Source: Polaromonas sp. (GTDB lineage Bacteria > Pseudomonadota > Gammaproteobacteria > Burkholderiales > Burkholderiaceae_C). From it: a stretch of DNA of 64,000 nt. The stretch is taken from NCBI GenBank assembly GCA_013297865.1, contig JAAFIP010000011.1, positions 1-64,000 of the forward strand, read 5' to 3'. Position numbers and translations under genes: made by a program. Positions 28,271-36,787 of this stretch are shown here, one piece after another (the first letter of the stretch is position 1; every line of letters starts with the position of its first letter). The notes beneath the pieces are model-generated. The model saw only the letters and a list, made by a program, of their open reading frames with translations, had not been told where the DNA came from and made no database searches.

Positions 28271-28930
28271 ATGAAAATCGATGCCAAGCCATTTGCTTTC
28301 GAGTTTGCGTTGCACAGCACTGCGCTGGTCATCATCGACATGCAACGCGACTTTATCGAGCCAGGCGGTTTTGGCCAGACGCTGGGTAACGATGTGTCGC
28401 TGCTCTCGGCCATCGTGCCCACTTGCCGGGCGGTACTGGTAGCTTGGCGCAAGGCGGGTGGGCTGGTCGTCCATACCCGTGAAGCACACGATGCCCAATT
28501 GAGCAATTGCCCGCCTGCCAAGCGCAACCGCGGCAACCCCAGCCTGCGCATTGGCGATGTAGGCTCGATGGGGCGCATCCTGGTGGCCGGTGAGCCCGGC
28601 AATCAGATCATTGCAGCGCTGGCACCTGTGGTTGGTGAAATCGTGATCGATAAGCCAGGCAAGGGTGCGTTTTACGCCACGGCTTTGCATGATATGTTGC
28701 AACAGCATGGCATGACCCATTTGCTGTTCATGGGCGTGACCACTGAAGTCTGTGTGCAGACCAGCATGCGCGAGGCCAATGACCGCGGCTATGACAGCCT
28801 GCTGCTGACGGACTGTACCGAGAGCTATTTCCCCCAATTCAAGGCGCAAACCATCGAGATGGTGCATGCGCAGGGCGGCATTGTGGGCTGGACTGCAGCG
28901 AGCACGGGCCTGCTGCAAGTATTGGACTGA
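28271..28930 (+). CDS. Second isochorismatase-like hydrolase, candidate triuret hydrolase
   Basis: A 219-residue cysteine hydrolase with the triad Asp27 (IIDMQRDF), Lys128 ([10 protein letters not shown]) and Cys161 (TTEVCVQTS). It is a clear paralogue of the biuret hydrolase one gene upstream but differs in the substrate-side segments ([30 protein letters not shown] near the C-terminus). Known triuret hydrolase (TrtA, described in Herbaspirillum) belongs to this family and produces carboxybiuret, the AtzE substrate. That makes TrtA the most economical assignment here. Ureidoacrylate hydrolase (RutB) or a biuret hydrolase isoform remain possible. The ATG is one base after the ATPase stop. Confidence 0.7.
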   Translation: MKIDAKPFAFEFALHSTALVIIDMQRDFIEPGGFGQTLGNDVSLLSAIVPTCRAVLVAWRKAGGLVVHTREAHDAQLSNCPPAKRNRGNPSLRIGDVGSMGRILVAGEPGNQIIAALAPVVGEIVIDKPGKGAFYATALHDMLQQHGMTHLLFMGVTTEVCVQTSMREANDRGYDSLLLTDCTESYFPQFKAQTIEMVHAQGGIVGWTAASTGLLQVLD

Positions 28931-28944
28931 CAGGGTTCACCACC

Positions 28945-28957
28945 ACTCTGATAGAGT
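28945..28957. promoter_or_regulatory. Candidate autoregulatory operator upstream of the GntR gene
   Basis: ACTCT-GAT-AGAGT, a perfect 5-bp inverted repeat, lies nine bases before the regulator start codon. It could equally be a small RNA hairpin limiting translation. Confidence 0.3.
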
Positions 28958-28965
28958 TTCAACCC

Positions 28966-29712
28966 ATGCATACCGTCATCTCCCGTCCGATCCTGGGAAC
29001 CGATACCTTAGCCCACCGCTCCCGCGCCGATGAGGTGTATGAACAGCTCAAGCGCGATGTGGGTGAGTTCAAGCTCGTGCCGGGCGACCGCTTCACCGAA
29101 ACCGAAATCAGTGAGCGGCTGGGCGTATCACGTACGCCAGTGCGTCAGGCGCTTTTCCGACTTCAGCAGGAGGGCTACGTCGAAGTGCTGTTTCGCAGCG
29201 GTTGGCGCGTATTGCCGTTTGACTTCGATCAGTTCGAACAGCTCTATGACCTGCGCATGGTGCTGGAAACCACCGCCGTGCACCGCCTGTGCGAAGACGG
29301 CTTGCATCACGCAGGCACGGTGGATCGTGCGCTGCTGGGCGAGCTGGCGTCCATCTGGCTGGTGCCGGCAGCGCAACGCAGTGCAGACACGGTGCAGGTG
29401 AGCCAATGGGATGAAGCTTTTCATTGCACGCTGGTTGCTGCAGCTGGCAATCTGGAGATGGCGCGGGTGCACCAGGACGTGACAGACCGCATCCGCATCA
29501 TCAGGCGGCTTGACTTTACCAAGCAGGCGCGCATCGACGCCACTTACGAGGAACACGCCAAAATCCTCAGGGCGATTCAGCGCAAGCGCGGCGACCAGGC
29601 CGCCATGCTGCTGCACGCCCATATTGAGACCAGTCAGATGGAGGTGAGAAAAATCACCTTGCACCAGGTGCACATGGCGCGTCAGGCAGGCGGACAAGGC
29701 TCTATCGGATAG
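28966..29712 (+). CDS. GntR-family transcriptional regulator (FadR/FCD subgroup)
   Basis: A 248-residue regulator. The N-terminal winged helix (about 20-85) includes PGDRFTETEISERLGVSRTPVRQAL written across the recognition helix region, followed by a helical FCD ligand domain (about 95-235) with LRMVLETTAV and metal-site-like His residues. FCD regulators respond to small carboxylates or related metabolites. As the last gene of the cluster and in the same direction, it is the likely local regulator, de-repressed by a pathway intermediate; that is inference from position. Confidence 0.92.
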   Translation: MHTVISRPILGTDTLAHRSRADEVYEQLKRDVGEFKLVPGDRFTETEISERLGVSRTPVRQALFRLQQEGYVEVLFRSGWRVLPFDFDQFEQLYDLRMVLETTAVHRLCEDGLHHAGTVDRALLGELASIWLVPAAQRSADTVQVSQWDEAFHCTLVAAAGNLEMARVHQDVTDRIRIIRRLDFTKQARIDATYEEHAKILRAIQRKRGDQAAMLLHAHIETSQMEVRKITLHQVHMARQAGGQGSIG

Positions 29713-29797
29713 CTGGCCTCGCCATCGCGGCAGCGATTTACCATAGCGCGAGGAGCTTATCGATAAAAGCTTGGTCTGCAACGCTCTGCCGCAGCCT

Positions 29798-30445
29798 TCA
29801 CACCGGCCGCTGAAAGTCTTTTCGCGCTGACTCTACCTGTTTGCGGTGCTGACAACCCTCCAGATGGTCATTGACCAAGCCCATGGACTGCATGAAGGCG
29901 TACATGGTGGTGGGGCCAACAAAGCCCATGCCCAGCTTTTTGAACGCCTTGCTCAGGGCCAGGGATTCGTCCGATTGGGTCAGGCGGCTGGCAACAGCGG
30001 GGGTGATTTTGGCAGGCCGGGTTTTGGCAGCGGGCTCATGCGCCCACACCAGGCGTGCCAGAGCGCCGGGGCCTTGGCGGTCGATCAGGTCGCATACAGA
30101 CTGCGCGTTGCGGATGGCTGAGACGATTTTGCCGCGGTGGCGGATGATGCCCGGGTCCAGCACGAGGCGTTCAATGTCCTGGTCTGTGAAGCGGGCCACC
30201 TTTTCAAAGTCAAAGCCCATGAACACCTGGCGAAAATGATCGCGCTTGCGCAGGATGGTGATCCAGCTCAAGCCCGACTGAAAACCCTCCAGCACGATTT
30301 TTTCGAACAGTCGGGTTTCGTTGGCCACAGGCATGCCCCATTCATGGTCATGGTAGTGGATGTAGTCGGCAAACGCATCGCCTTGGCCGCACCACGAGCA
30401 GCGGTGATGGTCATCATGGAGGTGGTGAATGAGGCTCAGGGGCAT
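29798..30445 (-). CDS. tag: DNA-3-methyladenine glycosylase I
   Basis: A 215-residue Tag enzyme that excises 3-methyladenine. Family landmarks are RCSWCGQGD and YHDHEWGMPV (zinc and substrate residues near the N-terminus), FEKIVLEGFQSGLSWITIL and a late GCQHR with the C-terminal Cys/His zinc ligands. I chose ATG 30445, with a strong GGAAGGA seven bases upstream. Longer in-frame starts exist but would run into the 3' end of rnpB, which lies immediately upstream on the same strand. Confidence 0.94.
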   Translation of the reverse strand: MPLSLIHHLHDDHHRCSWCGQGDAFADYIHYHDHEWGMPVANETRLFEKIVLEGFQSGLSWITILRKRDHFRQVFMGFDFEKVARFTDQDIERLVLDPGIIRHRGKIVSAIRNAQSVCDLIDRQGPGALARLVWAHEPAAKTRPAKITPAVASRLTQSDESLALSKAFKKLGMGFVGPTTMYAFMQSMGLVNDHLEGCQHRKQVESARKDFQRPV

Positions 30446-30486
30446 AGACTGTCCTTCCAGATCAATGGCCATGATGGTAACGCTGA

Positions 30487-30821
30487 AAAAAGTGTGAAGC
30501 CCACCGATAGGCCGGATTCTGTGCATTGGCCTGTCTTGCAACAGGCCAATGTGACCGCCATTCCTCTGGGCCGCAGCTCACGCTGACGGCTCGGTGCTAC
30601 CTACCCGCACACTCAGCGGGACCGCCTCAAAGTGTGCCTATTTGGTATTGCTGCGCGTAGAGATTGCCCGTTTCACCCCAACTTAATGGGCTCGTCTCTG
30701 TTGCTCTGATCCTCACCTCACGGTGGGGAGCCGTTAACTCCTACGCTGCCCTATGCAGTCCGGACCTTCCTCCAGTGCCAGGTTTCCCAGGCGGCACCAG
30801 CGGCGGTCTAGTGGGCTTCAC
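30487..30821 (-). ncRNA. rnpB: RNase P RNA
   Basis: About 330 nt of bacterial type A RNase P RNA, the ribozyme that matures tRNA 5' ends. Conserved pieces on the minus strand: GAGGAAGGTCCGGACTGC (CR-I, from about 30772), GGGTGAAACGG, AGAGGAATGGCGGTCAC and near the 3' end ACAGAATCCGGCCTATCGG. The P1 helix is exact: GTGAAGCCCAC at the 5' end pairs with GTGGGCTTCAC at the 3' end, which is followed by a T6 tract. The region upstream of CR-I is shorter than in E. coli, as usual in this group. Confidence 0.95.
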
Positions 30822-30827
30822 CGTCGG

Positions 30828-30858
30828 ATTATCGCTGCATTGGCTGCAAGTTTGTCAC
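30828..30858 (-). promoter_or_regulatory. Predicted rnpB promoter
   Basis: On the minus strand GATAAT (30828-30833) lies about seven bases before the rnpB 5' end, with a GTGACA-like -35 at about 30853-30858 (19-bp spacing; other registers are possible). Strong stable-RNA promoters usually look like this. Confidence 0.5.
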
Positions 30859-31003
30859 AGAGCGCCATGGCACTAATACCGGTTTGGCAGATTTTGTCGT
30901 GTTTTTACCAGTTGGAGGCTGTCAGTGCGGGCATCATTGCGGATTGTCGTGCCCACCGGGCGCGCGGCTGCGGTCTGTCCGCGCCCTATCCAAAGCTATT
31001 GTT

Positions 31004-31969
31004 ATGTCCCATCCCACTTTCTGTTTGGTGGCCGACGCATCCTGCGATCTGCCTTTTGAAATGCTCTCACATCCGCAGTTGCGTCTACTGCCGGTGAATG
31101 TTTTTGTTGACGACAAGCACATCGTAGATCGGCGCGAGCCTGCGGCAACGCAGCAGTTTTTCCGCGAGTCGCTGCATTCGTCCAAGGCGGTGCATGGACG
31201 CTCAGAGCCCATGACCACGGAAGAGATGGTGGCTGCATTCAACACGCAGCTGGCGCTTAACTACGACCAGATGCTGGGCGTATTTGTTGCTTCCTCGCGC
31301 AGCGCCATCTTCCAGCGCGCCAGGATGGCAGTGGCCACAGCGCGGCGGGAGTCGTTTGCCCTGCGCGCGCGCGCTGGCAAAGTCGAAGTGTTGCAGGCAG
31401 ATTGCGTGGACAGCCAGGCCTTTTTCGCTGGCTATGGCGCGCAGGTGATGGATTTGATGGACTGGGTGGACAAGGGCGCAGGCATTGCCGATGTGATCAA
31501 CCGCCAGCGCCAGACCGTGGCGCAGACCTATGCCTACATGGCTCCTGGCGAGGTGAGCTACATTCTGGAGCGCGCGGCGCTGAAGGGCGAAAAGTCGGTC
31601 AGCGCACTGGCAGGCTTTGCGGCCAAAGTCCTGTCCATCACCCCGATTTTGCGTGGCCATATGGGGCAGACCGAGCCGGTAGGTCGCAAGCTGGGCAAGC
31701 TCAAGGCGCGCGAGGCCGTGGTGGAGATGGGCTTGCGCATGATCAAAAAGGACCTGCTGCTGTCACGCCATATGTGCTTTTCCTACAGCGGCGCGCTCAA
31801 AAGCATCGAACGCATGGAAAGCTTCAAGCAGCTCAAGGAATTCGCACAGGAGAAGGGTGTTCTGGTGCACTTGACCCAGATGTCCATGACCGGCTCGGTC
31901 AACGTAGGGCCTGGCGCGCTGGTGGTGGGCGTGCTGGCCAAGCCCCATGTGGCGGACGATCTGCTGTAA
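31004..31969 (+). CDS. DegV family fatty-acid-binding protein
   Basis: A 321-residue DegV/FakB-type protein. These bind a fatty acid between two alpha/beta domains, and in Firmicutes present it to fatty acid kinase. Visible landmarks are FCLVADASCDLPFE at the N-terminus, the PVNVFVDDK segment and a C-terminal SMTGSVNVGPGALVVGVL that closes the pocket. It is longer than the usual 280-290 residues. No fakA-like kinase gene is in the window. ATG 31004 is chosen because residues upstream overlap the rnpB promoter region. Confidence 0.87.
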   Translation: MSHPTFCLVADASCDLPFEMLSHPQLRLLPVNVFVDDKHIVDRREPAATQQFFRESLHSSKAVHGRSEPMTTEEMVAAFNTQLALNYDQMLGVFVASSRSAIFQRARMAVATARRESFALRARAGKVEVLQADCVDSQAFFAGYGAQVMDLMDWVDKGAGIADVINRQRQTVAQTYAYMAPGEVSYILERAALKGEKSVSALAGFAAKVLSITPILRGHMGQTEPVGRKLGKLKAREAVVEMGLRMIKKDLLLSRHMCFSYSGALKSIERMESFKQLKEFAQEKGVLVHLTQMSMTGSVNVGPGALVVGVLAKPHVADDLL

Positions 31970-31991
31970 GCCAAATATCACGCAGCCATAC

Positions 31992-32020
31992 AAAAAGCCC
32001 GCATGCTGCGGGCTTTTTGC
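31992..32020. terminator. Bidirectional terminator between degV and htpX
   Basis: A perfect 12-bp stem AAAAAGCCCGCA / TGCGGGCTTTTT with a TGC loop, giving T tracts in both directions. It lies between two convergent genes. Confidence 0.9.
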
Positions 32021-32036
32021 TTGCAGTGGATAGCGC

Positions 32037-32906
32037 TTATTTCTGGAAATTCTGCAGTGCTGCGATGCGCTCTTCCATCGGGGGGTGGGTGCTGAACAGC
32101 TTGCCCAGACCGCCCGCAATGCCCATGGCGGCCATGCTCTTGGGCAGCTCGCCAGGTGCCAGGCCGCCCAGGCGTGCCAGGGCAGCTTGCATGGAGCGGG
32201 GCTGGCCCATCATGGTGGCGGCACCAGCGTCGGCGCGGAACTCGCGCTGGCGGCTGAACCAGGCCACGATCATGGCAGCTACAAAGCCCAGCAAGATGTC
32301 CATCACGATGGTGGTGACGTAGTAGCCAATGCCGGGGCCGTCGTTGCTGTTTTTCAGGATAACCTTGTCGACAAAATAGCCCACGATGCGCGAGAGGAAC
32401 ACGACAAAGGTGTTCATGACGCCCTGAATGAGGGTCATCGTCACCATGTCGCCGTTGGCGATGTGGGCCACTTCGTGACCAATCACAGCTTCCACCTCTT
32501 CTTTGGTCATGCTTTGCAGCAGGCCGGTAGACACGGCGACCAGTGAGGAGTTCTTGAACGCGCCGGTGGCAAACGCATTGGGCTCGCCTTCATAGATGGC
32601 CACTTCGGGCATGCCGATCTGTGCCCGGTCAGCAAACTTGCGCACGGTCTCCACGATCCAGACTTCGTCCTGGGTCTGCGGCTGTTCGATCACGCGCGCG
32701 CCCGTGCTCCATTTGGCCATGGGTTTGGAGATCAGCAGCGAGATGAACGCGCCTGTAAAGCCGATGACCAGCGAATACAGCATCAAGGTGGTGACATTGA
32801 GCCCGCCAGGGCCCATGAAGCGGTTCAGCCCCAGCAGGCTGGTGACCAGGCCTAACACCACCATGACGGCGAGGTTGGTTGCAAGAAACAAGAAAATGCG
32901 TTTCAT
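32037..32906 (-). CDS. htpX: Heat-shock membrane protease HtpX
   Basis: A 289-residue inner-membrane zinc metalloprotease (M48B) that removes misfolded membrane proteins. It has two N-terminal membrane helices ([20 protein letters not shown] and a second at about 35-55), the zinc motif [10 protein letters not shown] near residue 140, two further hydrophobic segments, and the third ligand in the EFRADAGAA region. Length matches E. coli HtpX (293). ATG 32906 places the first helix at the N-terminus as in the family. Confidence 0.96.
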   Translation of the reverse strand: MKRIFLFLATNLAVMVVLGLVTSLLGLNRFMGPGGLNVTTLMLYSLVIGFTGAFISLLISKPMAKWSTGARVIEQPQTQDEVWIVETVRKFADRAQIGMPEVAIYEGEPNAFATGAFKNSSLVAVSTGLLQSMTKEEVEAVIGHEVAHIANGDMVTMTLIQGVMNTFVVFLSRIVGYFVDKVILKNSNDGPGIGYYVTTIVMDILLGFVAAMIVAWFSRQREFRADAGAATMMGQPRSMQAALARLGGLAPGELPKSMAAMGIAGGLGKLFSTHPPMEERIAALQNFQK

Positions 32907-33005
32907 AGAAAAATCAGTAAACAGCCCACGAAGGTGCGCCGATGCGCCAAATGGTAGGGTCAAATGGGCGGAAATCAAGTGCGCAGGGGCTCTGTCCTAG
33001 ATTTT

Positions 33006-33761
33006 TTAGGGTTTTGGCAGCCTGAAAACCTGTGAATCCTGGTAAAACTGAGGACTTTGGTTGTCAGCACACCACCCTGGCACGCCCATGATGGGCAGGG
33101 GGATAAAAGGCTTGGGCACCAGGGTCTGCGCGCTCAGTTGACTGGCCAGGGCCTGGTCCAGACTGGGTAGATGGTCCCCATCAGCGCACTGGTGCACCAC
33201 CACGACATGCGCGGTAATCGATTTATAGGGCGACACCAGTTTTTCCAGCAAGGCGTGACCCAAGAGCACGGGCTGCCCGGGCACCCACTGCGCGCGCAGG
33301 TCAATGCATGCGCGCTGCCACTGCTTGGCACGCAAGGCCTCCAGCACAGGCCCATCGGAGTGCGCGGGCACGGCCCAGAGTGCAGCGTTCTCGTCCAGCA
33401 CCGTAAGCGCATCGCGCAGCGGCCCGCGGGTGGTCTGCACGCCGCTGGCGCTGATCTGCTGGGCTTGCAGTTGGTTGAGGCGCCGTTTGGTGTGGGGAAA
33501 CACGGTCCACACCAGGCCGTTGAAAAAATCGTGCAGGTTATCGCGCGTGGGCACCTGCTGGGTGTCAAAAATAAACGCTTCGTAGGCCACGCCCTCGGGC
33601 AGCGCCGCCTGCGGCACGCAGGGCAAGGGCGGGTGCTCGGCATTCAGGGCCTGGGCCACACTGTGCCCCGACAGCACGCGCTGCGCCACACGCTGGCCCA
33701 CAGCGCGCCACGGCTGCCACCACGGCGCAGACCAGTCAATGCGCTGCAGCTGGCTGCACAA
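33006..33761 (-). CDS. DUF3025 domain-containing protein
   Basis: A 251-residue protein of the DUF3025 family, function unknown. Family landmarks are RIDWSAPWWQPW at the N-terminus, NLHDFFNGLVWTVFPHTKRRLNQLQ in the centre, and GHALLEKLVSPYKSITAHV. No ATG exists near the family N-terminus; TTG 33761 is the best start. The frame stays open upstream into a copy of the 42-bp dispersed repeat, closed by the TAG inside that repeat, in the same frame in which other copies are translated. Confidence 0.8.
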   Translation of the reverse strand: MCSQLQRIDWSAPWWQPWRAVGQRVAQRVLSGHSVAQALNAEHPPLPCVPQAALPEGVAYEAFIFDTQQVPTRDNLHDFFNGLVWTVFPHTKRRLNQLQAQQISASGVQTTRGPLRDALTVLDENAALWAVPAHSDGPVLEALRAKQWQRACIDLRAQWVPGQPVLLGHALLEKLVSPYKSITAHVVVVHQCADGDHLPSLDQALASQLSAQTLVPKPFIPLPIMGVPGWCADNQSPQFYQDSQVFRLPKP

Positions 33762-33785
33762 CTCGGTGGTATCAGAGAGGCTATT

Positions 33786-33828
33786 TGCTATATTTTTAAT
33801 AGCTGCTCCCGCGATATTCTAAAGGGCT
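33786..33828 (-). repeat. Dispersed 42-bp hairpin repeat, copy E
   Basis: Reverse orientation; core AATATCGCGGGAGCAGCTAT intact on the minus strand with ATAGC closing, preceded by AGCCCTTTAG. Intergenic between pyrC and the DUF3025 gene. Confidence 0.9.
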
Positions 33829-33865
33829 AGAGGGCGATTTATATCTAAAAAAGGCAGACAAACCA

Positions 33866-34912
33866 CTACACCAGACGCCATGCCAGCGTCTCTCCTGCGC
33901 GCAGGGGCTTGACCGTGGCGTCCCCAAACGGCAAGGTCTCAGGCACAGTCCAGCTCTCTTTGCGCAAGGTGATGCTGCCCTGGTTGCGTGGCAGCCCGTA
34001 GAAGTCTGCGCCATGGAAACTGGCAAAACCCTCCAGCCGGTCAAGCTTGCCCACGGCGTCAAACGCTTCGGCGTACAGCTCGATGGCGCTGAGTGCCGTG
34101 TAGCAGCCTGCACAGCCGCTGGCATGCTCCTTGAGGTGGGCCGGGTGTGGGGCGCTGTCGGTGCCCAGGAAAAACTTGGCGTTGCCGCTGGTGGCTGCCT
34201 TGACCAGGGCCACGCGGTGGGTTTCACGCTTGAGCACCGGCAGGCAGTAGTAATGGGGCCGGATGCCGCCTGTGAAAATGGCGTTGCGGTTGTACAGCAG
34301 GTGGTGTGCAGTGATGGTGGCTGCGGTGAACTTGTCGGCATCGCGCACATAATGCGCCGCATCCAGCGTGGTGATGTGTTCAAACACAATTTTCAGTTCG
34401 GGGAAGTCCTTGCGCAGCGGAATCAGCTTGGTATCGATAAATACCGCTTCACGGTCAAACAGGTCAATCTCGCTGTCTGTCACCTCGCCATGCACCAGCA
34501 GCAGCATGCCAGCTTTTTGCATGGCCTCCAGGGTCTTGTAGGTTTTACGCATATCGGTGACGCCCGCATCGCTGTTGGTCGTGGCACCTGCGGGATACAG
34601 CTTGGCCGCCACTACCCCAGCGTCTTTGGCGCGTGCAATTTCATCGGCGGCCAGGTTGTCGGTCAAATACAGTGTCATCAAAGGCTCAAACTGCACCCCC
34701 GCAGGCACGGCTGCCTGGATGCGTGCCTTGTAAGCCAGTGCCTGCGCGGCGGTGCTGCAAGGGGGCTTCAGATTGGGCATGATGATGGCCCGGCCAAACT
34801 GCGCTGCCGTATGCGGCACTACCGAATGCAATACCGCACCATCACGCACATGCAGATGCCAGTCGTCGGGGCGGGTGATGGTGAGCTCTTTGGGGGTGGT
34901 TTGTGCGGTCAT
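33866..34912 (-). CDS. pyrC: Dihydroorotase (PyrC, class II)
   Basis: A 348-residue zinc amidohydrolase of de novo pyrimidine synthesis, converting carbamoyl aspartate to dihydroorotate. Key residues: HLHVRDG (His-x-His), [10 protein letters not shown] (carbamylated Lys), LLVHGEV, FEHITT and the catalytic Asp in LGTDSAPH. This is the single-enzyme type found in E. coli and Burkholderiales. ATG 34912 starts the protein a few residues before the first strand; an ATG ten codons earlier is less favoured. Confidence 0.96.
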   Translation of the reverse strand: MTAQTTPKELTITRPDDWHLHVRDGAVLHSVVPHTAAQFGRAIIMPNLKPPCSTAAQALAYKARIQAAVPAGVQFEPLMTLYLTDNLAADEIARAKDAGVVAAKLYPAGATTNSDAGVTDMRKTYKTLEAMQKAGMLLLVHGEVTDSEIDLFDREAVFIDTKLIPLRKDFPELKIVFEHITTLDAAHYVRDADKFTAATITAHHLLYNRNAIFTGGIRPHYYCLPVLKRETHRVALVKAATSGNAKFFLGTDSAPHPAHLKEHASGCAGCYTALSAIELYAEAFDAVGKLDRLEGFASFHGADFYGLPRNQGSITLRKESWTVPETLPFGDATVKPLRAGETLAWRLV

Positions 34913-35022
34913 AGCGTGTATTGTCCCAAAACTGAAGCTCAAATTTTGACCTTATCGCTTTTGGACCGAATTATCATGCTGTATGCATTCTTTACAGGCG
35001 GTGCACTCATTGTTTTGTACGG

Positions 35023-35127
35023 GAGCTGGCCGATGGCGTACTCAGCTCCGCGGCTGTCCCCCGGGGCGGCCTAGGGCCGCCACCTCCTCCTTGATGCCGC
35101 TGCGCTGAGTACACCATCGACCAGCTC
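35023..35127 (+). repeat. Stem-loop module 1 of an inverted pair
   Basis: The outer stem is 24 bp: GAGCTGGCCGATGGCGTACT... at 35023-35046 pairs with 35104-35127, with two positions as G-U type changes. Inside are GCGGC/GCCGC, an internal loop with GTCCCCC opposite CTCCTCCTTGAT, and an apical hairpin GGCGGCC-TA-GGGCCGCC. The inner core recurs in opposite orientation in module 2, while the outer stems are unrelated. Confidence 0.8.
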
Positions 35128-35226
35128 TTGCGAAGCGGCGGGCGATCCACCGCCGAATATCGTTCACTAATTTTTCCTGCTCACGTAGCGAGTGCTCTTC
35201 CATCCTGCCCGCCTGCCCGCCTCGCT

Positions 35227-35320
35227 GCCCCGGCGCTGGGTGTGAACGGCGCAGCGGCATCAAGGAGGAGGCCGAAGGCCGGGGGACAGCCGCGGAGCTG
35301 TTTACACCCAGTGCCGGGGC
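35227..35320 (-). repeat. Stem-loop module 2 of an inverted pair
   Basis: Outer stem of 21 bp: 35227-35247 (GCCCCGGCGCTGGGTGTGAA...) pairs with 35300-35320, with two G-U type positions. The core, read on the minus strand, repeats module 1: GCTCCGCGGCTGTCCCCCGG, then a short GGCC-TTC-GGCC apical hairpin, then CCTCCTCCTTGATGCCGCTG. The apical hairpin and outer stem differ from module 1. Confidence 0.8.
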
Positions 35321-35352
35321 GTACCCAACCCAGAAGCCGGCAGCAAACTTGG

Positions 35353-36090
35353 TCAGTGCTGCAGAATCTTTGATAGAAAATCTTTGGTCCGTGTCTGGCG
35401 ATTCTCTGGATGGTTGAAGAACTCGTCCTTGTTGCAGTCTTCCAGAATATGGCCGCCCACATCGATAAAGATCACACGGTTGGCGACCTTGCGGGCAAAG
35501 GCCATCTCGTGGGTTACCACCATCATGGTCATGCCTTCGTGCGCAAGCTTGACCATCACGTCCAGCACCTCGCCGACCATTTCCGGGTCCAGTGCCGAAG
35601 TGGGCTCGTCAAACAGCATCACGATGGGATCCATGGACAGAGCCCTGGCAATCGCTACGCGTTGTTGTTGACCACCTGAGAGTTGGCCGGGGAATTTGTC
35701 TTTGTGAGCCATCAAGCCGACGCGGTCGAGCATTTTCAGGCCGCGCGTTTTGGCTTCATCGGGCGTGCGTCCCAATACCTTGATTTGCGCAATCGTCAGG
35801 TTTTCGGTCACGCTCAGATGGGGAAACAGCTCAAAGTGCTGGAACACCATGCCCACCTTGGAGCGTAGCTTGGGCAGATCGGTTTTGGCGTCGTGGATTG
35901 CGATGCCGTCCACCCAGATTTCGCCTTGTTGAATGGGCTCCAGGGCATTGACGGTTTTGATCAGGGTGGATTTGCCTGAGCCTGAAGGGCCGCAGACCAC
36001 AACGACTTCACCTTTGTTGATTTTGGTGGAGCAATTGTTAAGCACTTGCACCTTGCCGTACCACTTTGATGCGTTTTTGATTTCAATCAT
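35353..36090 (-). CDS. gltL: Glutamate/aspartate ABC transporter ATP-binding protein
   Basis: A 245-residue polar amino acid transporter ATPase (GlnQ/GltL family): Walker [12 protein letters not shown]-loop [11 protein letters not shown], signature [15 protein letters not shown], Walker [16 protein letters not shown] and H-loop VVTHEMAFA. It is the last gene of gltI-gltJ-gltK-gltL on this strand, 27 bp after gltK. A cluster next to aspA supports glutamate/aspartate as the ligand. Confidence 0.95.
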   Translation of the reverse strand: MIEIKNASKWYGKVQVLNNCSTKINKGEVVVVCGPSGSGKSTLIKTVNALEPIQQGEIWVDGIAIHDAKTDLPKLRSKVGMVFQHFELFPHLSVTENLTIAQIKVLGRTPDEAKTRGLKMLDRVGLMAHKDKFPGQLSGGQQQRVAIARALSMDPIVMLFDEPTSALDPEMVGEVLDVMVKLAHEGMTMMVVTHEMAFARKVANRVIFIDVGGHILEDCNKDEFFNHPENRQTRTKDFLSKILQH

Positions 36091-36117
36091 GGTTGTTCTC
36101 CAATGTGTCAGTTGTGA

Positions 36118-36786
36118 TCAGCGAATGATCTGGATTTTTTGTTGCAGTTTGCGCACAGCGAATGAAAGCGCCAGGCACATCAGGAAATACACCACTGCGG
36201 CCAGCAGATACGCTTCGACAGGGCGGCCATAGTTTTTGCCCGCTGTCTCAAAACCCTTGAGCATGTCGTACGCGCCAATGGCATAGACCAGCGAGGTGTC
36301 CTGAAACAGAATGATGGTCTGCGTAAGGAACACGGGCAGCATGTTGCGGAAAGCCTGCGGGAGGATAACTATGCGCATGTTCTGTCCGTAAGTCATGCCC
36401 ACGGCTTGTCCGGCATGAATTTGCCCGCGTGGAATCGACTGGATGCCAGCACGCACAATCTCTGAGAAATACGCCGCTTCAAAAGCAATGAAGGTGATGA
36501 TGGCGCTCATTTCCGCGCCCAGCGGCCTGCCAATCGCAAATGGAATCAGCAGGAAAAACCAGAGCAGTACCATCACCAGGGGGATGGAACGCATGGTGTT
36601 CACATAGGCAGCTGCAGGAATGTCCAGCCAAGGTTTGCCTGACAGGCGCATCAGCGCTAAAAATGTGCCCAACACAATGCCGCCGATCGTGGCGACCACT
36701 GTGAGCCAGAGGCTGAAAATCAAGCCTTTGGTGACGAAGGGGCCGATAACGCTCCAGTCGAAGAAGCTGAGGTCTAAATTGCCCAT
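36118..36786 (-). CDS. gltK: Glutamate/aspartate ABC transporter permease
   Basis: A 222-residue inner-membrane permease (HisM/GltK family) with about five helices and the EAA loop GQAVGMTYGQNMRIVILPQA. ATG 36786 gives a protein of standard length (GltK is 224) and ends one base before the gltJ stop; an upstream in-frame start inside gltJ is unlikely. It forms a heterodimer with GltJ. Confidence 0.95.
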   Translation of the reverse strand: MGNLDLSFFDWSVIGPFVTKGLIFSLWLTVVATIGGIVLGTFLALMRLSGKPWLDIPAAAYVNTMRSIPLVMVLLWFFLLIPFAIGRPLGAEMSAIITFIAFEAAYFSEIVRAGIQSIPRGQIHAGQAVGMTYGQNMRIVILPQAFRNMLPVFLTQTIILFQDTSLVYAIGAYDMLKGFETAGKNYGRPVEAYLLAAVVYFLMCLALSFAVRKLQQKIQIIR

Positions 36787-36787
36787 C

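Larger units (their letters stand above)
34913..35352. other. Gene-free stretch with two paired hairpin modules
   Basis: About 440 bp between the pyrC start and the gltL stop. It carries no convincing gene; its main content is two large stem-loop modules (35023-35127 and 35227-35320) described separately. GC content is high, with runs of purines on one strand. Confidence 0.7.

Noticed and set aside
30446-30541. Longer N-terminus for the Tag glycosylase
   Set aside because: It would be translated from the 3' end of rnpB; ATG 30445 has a strong ribosome site.
30664-30876. Small frames between tag and degV
   Set aside because: They lie inside rnpB, whose conserved RNA motifs explain the sequence.
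35023-35320. CRISPR-like or integron attC array
   Set aside because: Only two units in opposite orientation, no regular spacing, no integron core sites seen.
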